NCBI GenBank assembly: GCA_031213475.1
Contig: JARUPZ010000016.1
Location: 8,820,270 to 8,884,269, forward strand
Direction: 5' to 3'
Length of the DNA: 64,000 nucleotides
Origin: Nereocystis luetkeana
Taxonomy: Eukaryota; Sar; Phaeophyceae; Laminariales; Laminariaceae
Position 1 is the first letter of the stretch; each line of letters starts with the position of its first letter. Below the pieces are notes generated by a model. It worked only from the letters and a program-made list of their open reading frames with translations. It had not been told where the DNA came from and searched no databases. Below are positions 1 through 37,864 of this stretch, one piece after another. The position numbers and the translations under genes were made by a program.

Positions 1-322
1 GCTTCGGGGTTGAATTTTGGATGCAGAAAAACGAACACCAGGTCTTGTAACCTCTTGGGTATTACCGCCGAATTCATGTAGAAGCCCCCCACAGATTGTT
101 TCAACATACTAAGTGTCATATTATAAATGGACTGCTACGATCACGTGGACAAGACAGCATATAATATCTGGTAATATGCATGAATAGAATGTATGAATAG
201 CGTTATCAACCTCACTGGCACTTGCATCATTTTACTACTGTACTGCACTGTACGAGTACACACACAAGCATGTACTTCTAAATTCAAGTGATATGTCCCC
301 GTGCGGGCGTAAATGGCTTATA

Positions 323-412
323 AGCGTTTTAGGAGCGCAGTCCCGTTTTGACGACAAAATACTTAGAATTTGACTGGTTTGTCCCCAAAACAGGACTGTA
401 GTCTTAACAGTT
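323..412. mobile_element. MITE family M3
   Basis: Palindromic element: GCAGTCCCGTTTTG near the left and CAAAACAGGACTG near the right, around a short centre with CTTAGAATTTGA. Diverged copy. Confidence 0.72.
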
Positions 413-661
413 CCATATGGGCTAAGAAGGGATAAATGACGAATAAATATGACGATTGCAGCATCAGCCCCACGAATTGATGTCGGCTGCTATACAGCAG
501 TAAAGCCGCACGAACATGAAATCAAGTACAGCAGTACCACGTACCTGCTATGTACGAGTGCCTGGTAGTTAATTACACAAGGCTCACTTTTTCGGGGACG
601 CATAACAAATTTATATGTCAAGGAATGGTGCGAAGCGGCGTGCGCTACACTGAATCCCACT

Positions 662-735
662 GTACCACTATGTCCCAAAATATAGGGATAATTTGAATAT
701 TCATATTTCTTATGGTCCTTATATCAAAAGGGACA
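662..735. mobile_element. MITE-like repeat M2
   Basis: Inverted ends TACCACTATGTCCC and GGGACAAGGTGGTA around an AT-rich centre. Confidence 0.65.
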
Positions 736-1295
736 AGGTGGTAATACAGTAGCCTATACGCTCAATTTTGACTATGGAGGGTGTCACAACAAGGTTCTAA
801 GGGTCGCTTATACTATAATCAAGTAGTAGGTGTTTCTTGTTGGCGGGCTCAATACTGCTCTACCGCTATGGGTGTACATATGAGGATCTCCTTGCCTTCA
901 TATTAGTGTCTAAAAGTTTATTATATTTCCGTCCAAAGGGGTATAGATAAGGATATAACATGTTTAATGCCAGAGTCCAACGCAAGATGCTCGGAAGTTG
1001 AGATTACGATGCACAGAGATGCACGGCTTGCGCGTATGAAGCATGAACTATCGTATATATACATGGTACCACGGTGTTCGGTCTTTTTCTACTGTACTAC
1101 CTCACAGGTTTATACAATTACAGCGTAGTAGGTGTCCTACAGTATATATAGTAGGTGTCCTTTCCTTCCCCGTTCTTGCTTACGACCTTTTAATCCATGG
1201 GGCTTCATAGCCTCGCTCGTGTGGGGTGTTGGAGTGCGTTGTGAGGAGCCGCGTCTTTGATGCATGCTCTAGTTCGTGGAACCGGCGTGCCCCCG

Positions 1296-1434
1296 TGTAC
1301 CCCCCCCCCCCCCCCCCCATATGTCTGCCTGGTCGGTGAAAACCCGACATGCTCCGTCCCGGCATTGTAGGGATGCAAGGGTCTATGGTCATACGACTAT
1401 GGCCATGCATGACATCGAGTACACCCCCCCCCTC
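1296..1434 (+). mobile_element. Poly(C)-tailed retroposon family A, 5'-truncated
   Basis: Starts after a C-run at TATGTCTGCCTGGTCGG and ends GACATCGAGTACAC followed by C's. Only the last ~120 bp of the family consensus is present, as expected after incomplete reverse transcription. Confidence 0.75.
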
Positions 1435-1904
1435 TCGGTAGGGTCACACTTCTCAGTTGCTATATCGCCGATCGCTAGCTACTACAATACTGGATACATA
1501 CCAGGTATATAGATGGTCCCATGCCCAAAAGGGTAAATTCTACGATTTCAAACTTTTGCCCGCACCCACACGCACTTCAATGTACCCATGGATACTTCGA
1601 GGTAAGGGTTTATATCAGCCCGTTACTATACCTGGTATATACCAGTATCATATTATAGGTGCCCTCGTACGTATACCTATTAATAGTACGTGGTCCAGAA
1701 CCAGATATAGGTAGTAAGTACTGTGCATACGTTTTCGAGGACCCATGTACAACAAGCAGCGTCACATATCACAGCACCTGCATAAAAGCGGGGAGGTTTT
1801 AAGAGCGAACGACGACCCACCCAGAAGCCCCGGGGGATGGGACAGGAACAAGATTAGGGACAAGAAGAGCGCGCGACGTCATGCCGGCGGTTTCTTATAC
1901 TGTT

Positions 1905-2140
1905 TCACACGTCTGACAGACAGATCATCGACAGATCAGATAGATCATCTACAGATGGATCATCTAGAATATAACCTGCCGTAGCAACATTCAACAGGAT
2001 CTGTACGTACAGGTCCAACCCAGAAAGCATATGCTACCAGTAGATCATGCAGAATATGCGGTTCTCACCCGGCATCATGAGCTAGATCATACAGACCAAT
2101 AATCCGTGTGGAAGATCTAGATCATCAGGTAAAAAACTGG
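1905..2140. repeat. GATC-rich dispersed repeat G, copy
   Basis: Shares AACCCAG.AAGCAT.TGCTA, ATCATGCAGAAT and ATCATACAGA with copies at 17310-17540, 35020-35320 and 45130-45500. Bears repeated AGATCATC words. Confidence 0.6.
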
Positions 2141-5100
2141 CGATCTGTCTGATGTTGTGCACTGCTTTGAGTGTATATATGCCCATGCTGTACGGCAGCA
2201 TTGCCTCGCCGACAAGGGCACATGTCGGCGGTGGTGAAGCATCGAAAGGTTGAGACAGGAACAACAAGAGAAAATAATCGTGCGCGATGCCATCCCCGGG
2301 GTTTCCAATACGGTGAGGATATTACGCTGAACGGCAGCAATGCCGCGAAAACGACGACACATGGCGGGGGTAGTAGCGGTGGTGGCGAGACATGGCGGCG
2401 GTGGTAGCTGTGGTGGTAATGGCGGTGTTCGTATTGGTCGTGGTGGTGGTAACGGTGGTGGTAGAGGTGGATGTCGTTGTCGTGGTCAAACCACCCTTAA
2501 TTCGCCGTCCATCACGCACTACACAAGCAAGGCGATTGCTGCACCCTTACCAAGTCACCCACGATTAGGGCACAAGCTACTTGGAATTAGAGTAGGATAC
2601 GTTTTGCGGCAGTATTATGCTTCACCTATACCACCCTGGACGGGAAAATAAGGACCGTTTTATATGGGTAGGCGTGTTGGTTCCGGGGACATGGTATCCA
2701 CAGCAGTTTGGTCTTCATATTTATACTCCAACGGTCCCTACATTTGCTTGTTGAGCGGTAGAATTCCCTACTGCAAAAATGACCCAACTTTAATTCCAAG
2801 TATCGTGTGTGTACCCTCGCATCTAACTCGAATTCCAAGAATTTTCTCCCCAAAAAAGTGGGCGCAGCAGTGCCGAAAGGGATTTTGCAGGAATTGTGTA
2901 TCGAAAATAGTACTTAATTGTACTCGTAGCTTGGGTCGGAACGGTTCAAGCTTTTGTGTTGTTTTATCTCCCGCCGCCTCCTGTTGGAGAGCCGTACCGC
3001 AGCAGATCACTTTGGCAGTACAAAGAGATGTATACCTGGAAACCCAGCTGGTACCTGGTACGTATTATCCTCCGATAGTACTCGTTAATATAATAGTGTA
3101 CATGAGGAACAAATATCATACTTATATTATAGCGCCTCGAAACGCAGAGCAGGATCATCCACACGCGGGATAAAAAGCGAACTTGAGAGTTCAAACCGCG
3201 ATATATCGGGGCGGCATGTTTGTTGCGGGGCTCGTTTACGCAAGTAGTTTGCGCGACTTTACCGAAGACTATTGACATGTATTGCAAACATGAACCGGCC
3301 GACCGTTTCATCCCGAGCCATCCTGTAGGCGGTTGTGCGATGCCGTGAAGTGACTTGCTCAAGTGGCACTGCTGTGTGCCTGCGGCCCCTTGCTTTTGCT
3401 ACGACGAACGTTCCACTGTACAGTAGTAGTACGAGCAAAGCGGGGATGTGGAGAACGAGGGGAAAAAAATGGACGCGGAGGATTTGTGCTCTAATAACGA
3501 AGAAAAATCGAGGGCGCCTGTATCACCCTGCTCACGCACGCCGTCGCCTATGCGCGCAGCGTTGAGCCGTAACATGCTCTTCGAGGGGGGACGTTCGCGG
3601 GGATAATTAGGCAGCCGCGACAACGGTTCGGAGAAGCTTTGGCGGGGAGTGGGAGGGCGAGGAGGGGGAGGACAACATGTACTTTCTTTGGGTGACGATG
3701 ATCTCTCTGCTCTCTGGCTCTGCCTACTCGGTATCGGATGAACTCGGCGGGTTCTCCCTGCGATTTCAGAAACACGAACACACACATGATTATTTTGGTC
3801 TCGTCACAACTTGCGGAATGAATAGATGTATGGGCCGCCGCCGTTACAAACAATGCAGCTCATTATGTGCATGCGGTGCTTGCGGCGTTTGTTGGCAAGC
3901 ACGCATGCTTGGGGGGGGGGGGGGGGTAGGGTAGAGACTGGTTGTGCGCACCTACCTACCTGCTCATTGTTTCAAAGAACGTGCAGGAAAGGATTGCGGG
4001 ACAAAAAAAAGGCCTGAACACGTACCAGGACACGAGTACGTACACAGCCAAAACAAAACTGAAACATCAACTTCGTATAAATAACTGCCAACATCCACCG
4101 GGACCACTCCGACTCACCTAAAGCCGCTCTCGCTTGAAGGAGGAGGCACGCCACCACCGCTTGACCCTGCAGCGGCACCGACGATCGTGGCAGCAGAGAG
4201 GCAACAGCGCAGTAGTATCGTCGCACAAAATGCTTGTGTCAGCAAAGGAAACAGGAAACGACGCACGGTACTTTCTCTCTTGCCGTACAGAGATGTTGAA
4301 CAGCAGTACTGCTGAAGCGGTAAAATGTTGTTTGTGCGTTTTCTTTCCTGGTTCCTGGTGCAGGAACAAAACCTGAAGGACAGCGCGTTGTTGTGTTCGG
4401 TCACATAAATTTGCCTGGAAATATGTTGAGAGAACAATGTCATGTTTTTGTTTCGGCATTGCAAAGTCATGGAATGCCATGGTTTCCGGTGGACCGAACG
4501 CTACTCATGTTTGGCATCCGTCTGGCAATCCTCGGCAATGCATCGGCATGCGGAACCCCGAGGCTTTCGTGCTTTGCATCGTCTCGTGGACAGGAGACAC
4601 CCGCCGAGGGCAGCTCAGGGTAAAATATTGCTTGGCAGCGGAGGCGAGATAGCTGCGTTGCAACGTTGCGACAGCCGCTCGCTTGCTTCGACAGACGACA
4701 ACTCACCTTCATGGTTTTGCTCTGGCAGGATATCCCGCGGTACGGATTACCAGAGACGATACCACGCGAGCAACGGCACGAAGCGACGAGATGAGTGATG
4801 TGGGCAGCGGGGGAATTTGCTTCTTGGCAGGTGGTGACTAGTGTGGTCGTTTGATTGCCGGTTTGGGGGGACATCAGAGGAGGTCTCGCCGCAATAAACA
4901 CGCCGCCAGGAATGATTGAACACCGAGCGGAACCTCCAGCAACAGCAGCATCAGGAGCAGACGGCGATAAGGTGATACTTCTTAACAATCTGCAGCAGTA
5001 GTAGTACTACACCTCCAGCTGGCTCTCCCGCCACGCACAACAGCCGAAGTGGTGGCACTCTCCTCTCTAGGGAATCCGGACAGAGATTCCCTACCTGCGG

Positions 5101-5234
5101 AATTGTCTGCGGCCCCTACAGCACGGCCCGCGGCCACGCTTGCAAACAGAGAACGGAGGAAGTGGGGCAGACCGTCCGTCGAGGACGTGGAGTGCCTTGA
5201 TCGTCGTGAGTCTCCTTGATCGAGCTCACTCATC

Positions 5235-32385
<27,151 letters not shown>

Positions 32386-32639
32386 AGTGGGCTTGGCTGG
32401 GCTGGGCTTGGCTGGGCTGGGTATGGCTGGGCTGGGCTGGGCTGGGCAACCGAGTCGGCTGGGCCACCATTAGCCAGGCCAGGTCACGTGATGGGGCTAC
32501 AGTCTGGGCTTGGGGCAAGCAGGGCAAGGCGAGGCGCCGCGTTACCGTCGTCCGTAGTCCATCGTCCGCCCCCCCCCCCTCCCAAAAAATATGTGTGTTT
32601 GTGTGTGTGTGTGTTTTTCGGGTGGGGATGGAGGCAGCA

Positions 32640-33420
32640 GCAGGACCAGCGAAGCAGAAAGGGTCCCGGGCTGTGCGTCCCGTATTTTTTTAAGCGGCAG
32701 CAGTGTGTGGTGCAGGCTGCGTCCCGTATTCGTTTGAGGCAGCAGCAATGGTTTGGCCGATACGTCCCGTAAATATTTTGAGTCAGCAGCAGCATCAGCA
32801 GCAGCAGCAGCAGTGGTGTCGCTGATGCGCCCGGTATTTTTTTAAGGCAGCAGCAGTGTGCGATGCGGCTTGCTGCGTCCCGTGTTTGTTTGTCTGAGGC
32901 AGCAGCAGCCGCATCTGTGGCGTGGCCTGTGCATCCGGTATGTTTTAGGCAGCAGCTGCAGCAGCAGCAGCAGTGGTGAGGTATCACCATTACGTCCCGT
33001 ATTTTGTGTGAGGCAGCAGCAGTGGTGCGGCCAATGCGTCCCGTATTTTTTTAAGCAGCAGAAGCAGCAGCAGTGAGCGGCGGTGCCTGTTTGCGTCCCG
33101 TACTTGATTGAAGCAGCAGCAGTGGTGTGGCCGATGATTTACGTGTTTTTTCAAGGCAGCAGCAGTGAGCGGCGCTCTCTGTTGCGTCTCGTAGTGGTGC
33201 GAGGCAGGAGGAGGAGCAGCAGCAGCAGCAGGAGCAGCCGATGCACTACGTTTTTTTTTAAGCGGCAGCAGCAGCTGGTGGTGGTATTACCAGTGCGTCT
33301 CGTGTTTTTTTTTACTGCAGCAGCAGTGAGCGGAGCGGCCTGTTGCGTCCCGTTATTGTTTGAAGCAACAGCAGCAGCAGCAGTGCCGTGGCCTTTGCGT
33401 CCCGTAAAAACTCGTTGTAT
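32640..33420 (+). repeat. CAG-bearing minisatellite downstream of the Rag gene
   Basis: About a dozen units of ~50-70 bp. Each has GCAGCAGCAGTG, then a variable GCGG/TGGCC part, then GCGTCCCGTATTTTT. Unit length varies with CAG number. It starts ~250 bp after the Rag stop codon and may be transcribed as 3' UTR. Confidence 0.83.
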
Positions 33421-34014
33421 TTATTAAAGGGGAAATACTGGGGCACGTCGTAGCGACGAGGAGTGGAGTGGAATTGGTACGGGGGAGGGGAGGAGATTGG
33501 AGGTGATGGGAGGGGGCGGGGGGGGGGGAGGGGGGGGAGCCGGGGGTCGGGCGTGCAAGCCTTCCCGAGCGCCCGCTTTTCCCGCCCCGCCCAGCAGATG
33601 CTCGTCCTCCCGCCCGAGTATCCCTCCCTCGATCGAGAATTGTTTTACTTATCTTTGTTTTTTTTTTCGGTAGGATGGGAAACGGTGGCGTTAAGGAGAG
33701 ATGGGGGAGGCGGGGGGGGAAGGTGGAGAAAGATGCAATTGACGAGGAGGGGAGATATTGGGGGGGGGGGAGGGGGGGGATAACAGGAGACAGGTCACAC
33801 ACGGCACCGGCATCATTTTGCCTCACCTACTGTATACGTTCTATGTACGTACTGCTCGCTGGTTGGTGCTGTGCTTTTTGGCTGCTGTAGCCGGTCGTCA
33901 CGCTGTATTTTTCCCCTCTTTGCTCGTCGTTACGCGTCGTGGCGCGTCTTGGTCATGTGTCGTGTCGTGATATCCGAAGGTACAGAGCGGCAGGGAGGGG
34001 CTTGATAATAAAAC

Positions 34015-34260
34015 TGTGCAGCAGCAGTAGCAGCAGCGGCAGCGGCGGCAGTAGCATCGTCATATCATCTACAAAGCTCTGCAGCAGCAGCAGCGGCGGC
34101 GGCGGCGGCGGTGACGGCAGCAGCAGCACCACCATTGACATTATACTTAACAAGCTGCGCGCAGCACGGAGCACAGCAACACCAAAATCAACAGTGACAT
34201 AACATATCGTCATCCTGCTGCTGCTGTAGACAGTAGCAACAACGACGACGACATATATGG
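34015..34260. repeat. CAG/GGC-rich cluster
   Basis: Short GCAGCAGCAG and GGCGGCGGC runs and CTGCTGCTG at 34215. No gene recognised. Confidence 0.6.
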
Positions 34261-35019
34261 TAGGTTTGTTTGGTTGTTCGATTTTGGTGCTGCTTGCGGT
34301 GCGGTGCGGTGAGGTGGGGTGCGGTCCGGTCCGGGGCAGGGCGGGGCACTCTCTTTGCCCCCCTGGGACTTGAAGGCATGAAAAAATGTACCCGAGCTTA
34401 TGGAAATACCGATTACAGCATCCGCCTCACGAACATAACCCAACCTGGATATGCTCGGGGTAGAAGCTAGCTAGTAGAAGCTGTGCCCGAACTGCAATCA
34501 ATGCGAGGAGAGCTGTAAGACGCGCATGCATATGTAGCATGGCATGCTTGACCTGACGCGCGTTTCTTCCCTAGACGATTGATGCTTGGACCGCCGTCGC
34601 ACTCACTCGTCGCCTTCTTGGTCTTTACACGCATGCATGCGACCCAAAGGGGTGCAGCCTGCTATGGCCGAGATCTCGTCATCGCTGAGCACCTCTGCCT
34701 GACAAATCATCAGCGGTTCTCACTTGATCATGTACGGCAGAGGCGTTCTCCGATAGAGGTTCACCCTAATTTTTCTGAGGCTCCTCACTTGAGGAGCTCC
34801 ATACCTCACCCGGAAACTGACTTCAGCCAAAATCAAAATGCATCGCGGCGAATAATCTCATGGCCCAAGTCTGCAAAACGTTTTTTTTTCGAAATCAAGA
34901 TAGGGGTCAAGGAACCGCGTCTTTCAGAAACAAAACAGCGCAATTGTGCTACCTCTATCGTAGAACAGGTCAGCAATGAGCAGTAGCTCTTCCAGAGCAG
35001 ATACATCCCTGGTTTGTAC

Positions 35020-35320
35020 CAGCACCAGGTATGATATATGTAGCTCATGTTGCCGGCATCGATTCCCGCTTGACGGTGTAGATGTCTCAGGGCAGATGAA
35101 TGCCTGATTTGTAAGTGGCTTGACTCTTTTGGCGGATGGGACCACCCGTAAATCTGCACGATCTAGCGCATGCTTCCTGGGTTGGGTCTGTAAGACTGTG
35201 TGCAGATCCTGCACAACCTCTCACCGAGGCAGGTAGGGAACTAGATTGACCTGCGGTAGATAAACCCGATAGATCATGATCTGTCAATCCGAGGTGCGCA
35301 ATCCTTGTTTGGGTGGCTAG
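35020..35320. repeat. GATC-rich dispersed repeat G, inverted copy
   Basis: Reverse complement of the 17300 copy in its core (CATGCTTCCTGGGTTGGG, CAGACTGTGTG-like bases). Confidence 0.6.
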
Positions 35321-35606
35321 ACCTGTTCCGCCGCGACGCTGAGACACACGGGGGTCGTTCATGCCCGAAGTGCAGTATATACAAAAGGGCCTGCGCGAAC
35401 GGTTGTTTATATTATCGGGCGCCCCCAGGGTATCATACACGGGGAAAAAAAAGTCGACACCGCTTAATTTTTTGAGCCCCAGACAGGGGGGGTATACAAG
35501 AATAAAACCAAGTAAACATTCATGTGTTTTTTTTATTTTCAAGCTCTGACAAAAAATCCCACCTGCTCTCGTGCTGCGTTTTATCTGCCCCCTCCCCCCC
35601 CCCCTC

Positions 35607-35705
35607 TCATGCCTGGTCGGTGAAAACCCGACGTGCTCCGTCCCGGCATTGTAGGGATGCGAAGGTCTACGGTCAAACACTACGGTCATGCATGAGATCG
35701 AGCAC
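35607..35705 (+). mobile_element. Family A retroposon fragment
   Basis: Begins TGCCTGGTCGGTGAAAACCC after a C-run and ends CATGAGATCGAGCACGC with a degraded tail. Confidence 0.7.
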
Positions 35706-36185
35706 GCCCGCGCTCAGTTTCTGTTCTCGGCTGCGGTTGCCCTGTATGTGCACGCACCTATCATGCCTGTGCACTTGCGCTGCGGTGTATACGTACATCA
35801 TTATTGTTGTTTTGTGTTCCACGGAGGAGGGAGGTGCTCCGTTTCGAGAGTACCTGGTAACTTTCATCTGCCGGGAGGGTACTTCAATGAGCGGTTGACA
35901 CACAAGTGGCAGGAACCCCCGCCCTGCAAAGTGTGTCGGGCTTCTAACAATCCTTGTTGTTGAGACATTCAACAATATAGCACACACCGCTATTAGGAGT
36001 ACCGAATTGAGAAAATTACCGACGCTTTGCGGGGCTTGCTACATTGTTCAAAGCCTCCGCAAGAAATTTGTTCGCGGGGTTGTCGACACCTTGCAGAGTT
36101 TTTGCTACATCGTCCAATGTCTCCACGAGGAGTCGTTGACGCCCTCCTTTCGTTTCTCTATTTCATAGAATGTGTATGTCGTGCC

Positions 36186-36405
36186 TGTCGTATCTAGTAT
36201 GATGACATGACATTGCACTGCCCACTGCTGTGCTTACTGCATACGTGGCAACGTAGTATCTCTGTGGCGCAGCTTTGTGACCACAGGAGAACTTGTATCT
36301 CTTATGGGATTGAAGAATCGGCACGGACACTGGTTGTGCTGGATGTCGACGGGTGGAAAGAACGGTTTAATGTGAAGAACACACACAATGTGCAAGGGGG
36401 GCGTC
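36186..36405 (-). repeat. Dispersed repeat R, copy 4, uninterrupted reference
   Basis: Reverse-oriented and closely similar to copy 1 but lacking both microinsertions: single TAs at 36296-36297 and 36242-36243. Confidence 0.75.
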
Positions 36406-36639
36406 CCGGCCACCTGTACACGTTTGCTGCAACGATTGACGCCGGTGTCGCCGCAAAGCTGACAAGCACAAGGGGCACGCGCGAGGACTGTACGTACAGG
36501 GGGCCTGCACGAACGATTCGTACTATCGGGTGGGTGGCCTCTCAGAGTCTCGGGCAACCTGAGCACCTGTGCACTGACGACTGCACTAGCAACTGACCGC
36601 TTGCCTTGGATGTATAAATCTTTCAAAATAGCGATGAAG

Positions 36640-37705
36640 AAAACGCCAGCAAGCGCTTCGAGCGACACTCTATTATTCGTAAATATTATTTTGTTTGGGT
36701 GAAGTTGTTGCGCCTGGCGGCTGGGCTACCAGCGAACGCCCGCTTCGTTTTGCCCCCCAGCTCCGTATCGAAAGGGATGCGTGGTCGATGGCCACAATAC
36801 CGGGGCAAGCAACAAATTGAGTACGTCCCACCTCCCGCCCCTACTCCCCTTCCCTTCAAGGCCGGCCCAAACACCCCCCTTCCCTGCTCCGCCGGCCGCC
36901 ATCCCACCCCCCGCTCCAGCGAAGCCCAAAAGGCCTCCAAGCATTTCGAACGAAACCCTGTTGTTCGCGTTCTAGTAGGTACCTGGTATTCCTTTTTTAG
37001 TTGTTGGGGTGACGTTCTGGCGTCTGCGCGACCACTGATCGCCCTCTTCGCTTCAACTACCCCCCTGCCCCTGCTGAGGTCACTTTGCCCCGGCCCAGCG
37101 ACGCTGAAACACGCCTCCAATCACTTGGAGCGAAACCCTCTTCGTACTACGTACTGGCGTATCTGCAAGTTTTTTCTTGTTTCTGGGCTATACCAATGAT
37201 CGCTCCGACTGAGAAGAGGTGTGATTTTTTCGACGTCCGGGCCGTCGTCGAAGGTGGCAATTCTCCCTCTCTCCCCGTCCCAGCGAAACTAAACACGCCT
37301 CCAATCGCTTCGAGTGAAACCCTCTTCGTACGACGTACCTGGTATTGATACATCTGCAATGAACTTTGTATTCTGAGTAACCACTGATCGCTCCGGCCGA
37401 CGATAACTGTGATGTCACCGTTCCTCCCCGGTCCAGCGGAGCTAAACACGCCTCCAAGCCTTTCAAGTGACACCCTTCTGGCATTGCCTTGCGTGTGTAT
37501 TACGAACTCGGATTCTGTTTTCTTTTCTGGGTTACGACTTATCGCTCCGGCCGAAGAAGGGTGTGATGTCGCCATTCCTCCCCAGTCCAGCCAGGCCAAA
37601 AACACCTCCAAGCCTTTCAAGCGAAACCCTGTTGGTATTACTGTACCTTACAGTACGTGCGTATTACGACCTCGTGTTATTTTTTGTTTCCGGGCTACCG
37701 CTGGG
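36640..37705 (-). repeat. Tandem decayed copies of the LPA3-like terminal exon end and 3' flank
   Basis: About five imperfect units of ~170-190 bp follow the stop codon. Each carries a match to the last exon (plus-strand key ACCACTGATCGCTCCGGCC at ~37380, 37535 and 37705; weaker at ~37030 and 37190) and a flank containing ACACGCCTCCAA and GCGAAACCCT. The unit near 37190-37250 still reads LATFDDGPD and ITPLL on the minus strand, so it copies exon sequence, not only the 3' UTR. Divergence is moderate, and older units lie further from the gene. Confidence 0.8.
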
Positions 37706-37864
37706 CTACCACTGATCGCTCCGGCCGAAGAGAGGCGTGATGTTTTCGGCGTCCGGGTCATCGTCGAAGGTGGCTAGCGGACAGTACTCCTCCTGCTTGC
37801 CGTCTTCGTTTTGCCGCACGAACACGACGTACGGTTCCCACGGGCCGGATTTCATAACGGCGCC
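37706..37864 (-). CDS. LPA3: LPA3-like exon 6 (terminal)
   Basis: Encodes GAVMKSGPWEPYVVFVRQ through LATFDDDPDAENITPLF to RSDQW and a TAG stop. The acceptor CACACAG directly follows the (ACAG)n microsatellite of intron 5. The end of this exon is tandemly copied downstream (36640-37620). Confidence 0.92.
   Translation of the reverse strand, partial: GAVMKSGPWEPYVVFVRQNEDGKQEEYCPLATFDDDPDAENITPLFGRSDQW

Larger units (their letters stand above)
1..5234. other. Region upstream of the Rag gene, no gene recognised
   Basis: Holds a type-3 MITE (323-412), a type-2 MITE-like repeat (662-735), a truncated poly(C)-tailed retroposon (1296-1434), a GATC-rich repeat (1905-2140), a GGT/GGC-rich stretch (2360-2490) and a G-run (3910-3926). 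About 4050-5234 has no repeats I recognise and probably contains the promoter and 5' UTR of the Rag gene. No TATA box could be assigned. Confidence 0.6.
32386..37705. other. Convergent intergenic stretch between Rag and LPA3-like genes
   Basis: Contains GGGCT-rich DNA (32390-32470), a CAG-bearing minisatellite (32640-33420), G-rich DNA (33480-33780), further CAG/GGC runs (34015-34260), a GATC-type repeat (35020-35320), a poly(C) retroposon fragment (35607-35705), repeat R (36186-36405) and the tandem exon copies (36640-37705). No gene recognised. Confidence 0.6.

Noticed and set aside
4467-4988. 173-codon minus-strand frame upstream of the Rag gene
   Set aside because: No motif and biased composition; likely chance opening in GC-rich promoter-side DNA.
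35087-35689. 200-codon minus-strand frame
   Set aside because: Runs through repeat G and a poly(C) retroposon fragment; no motif.
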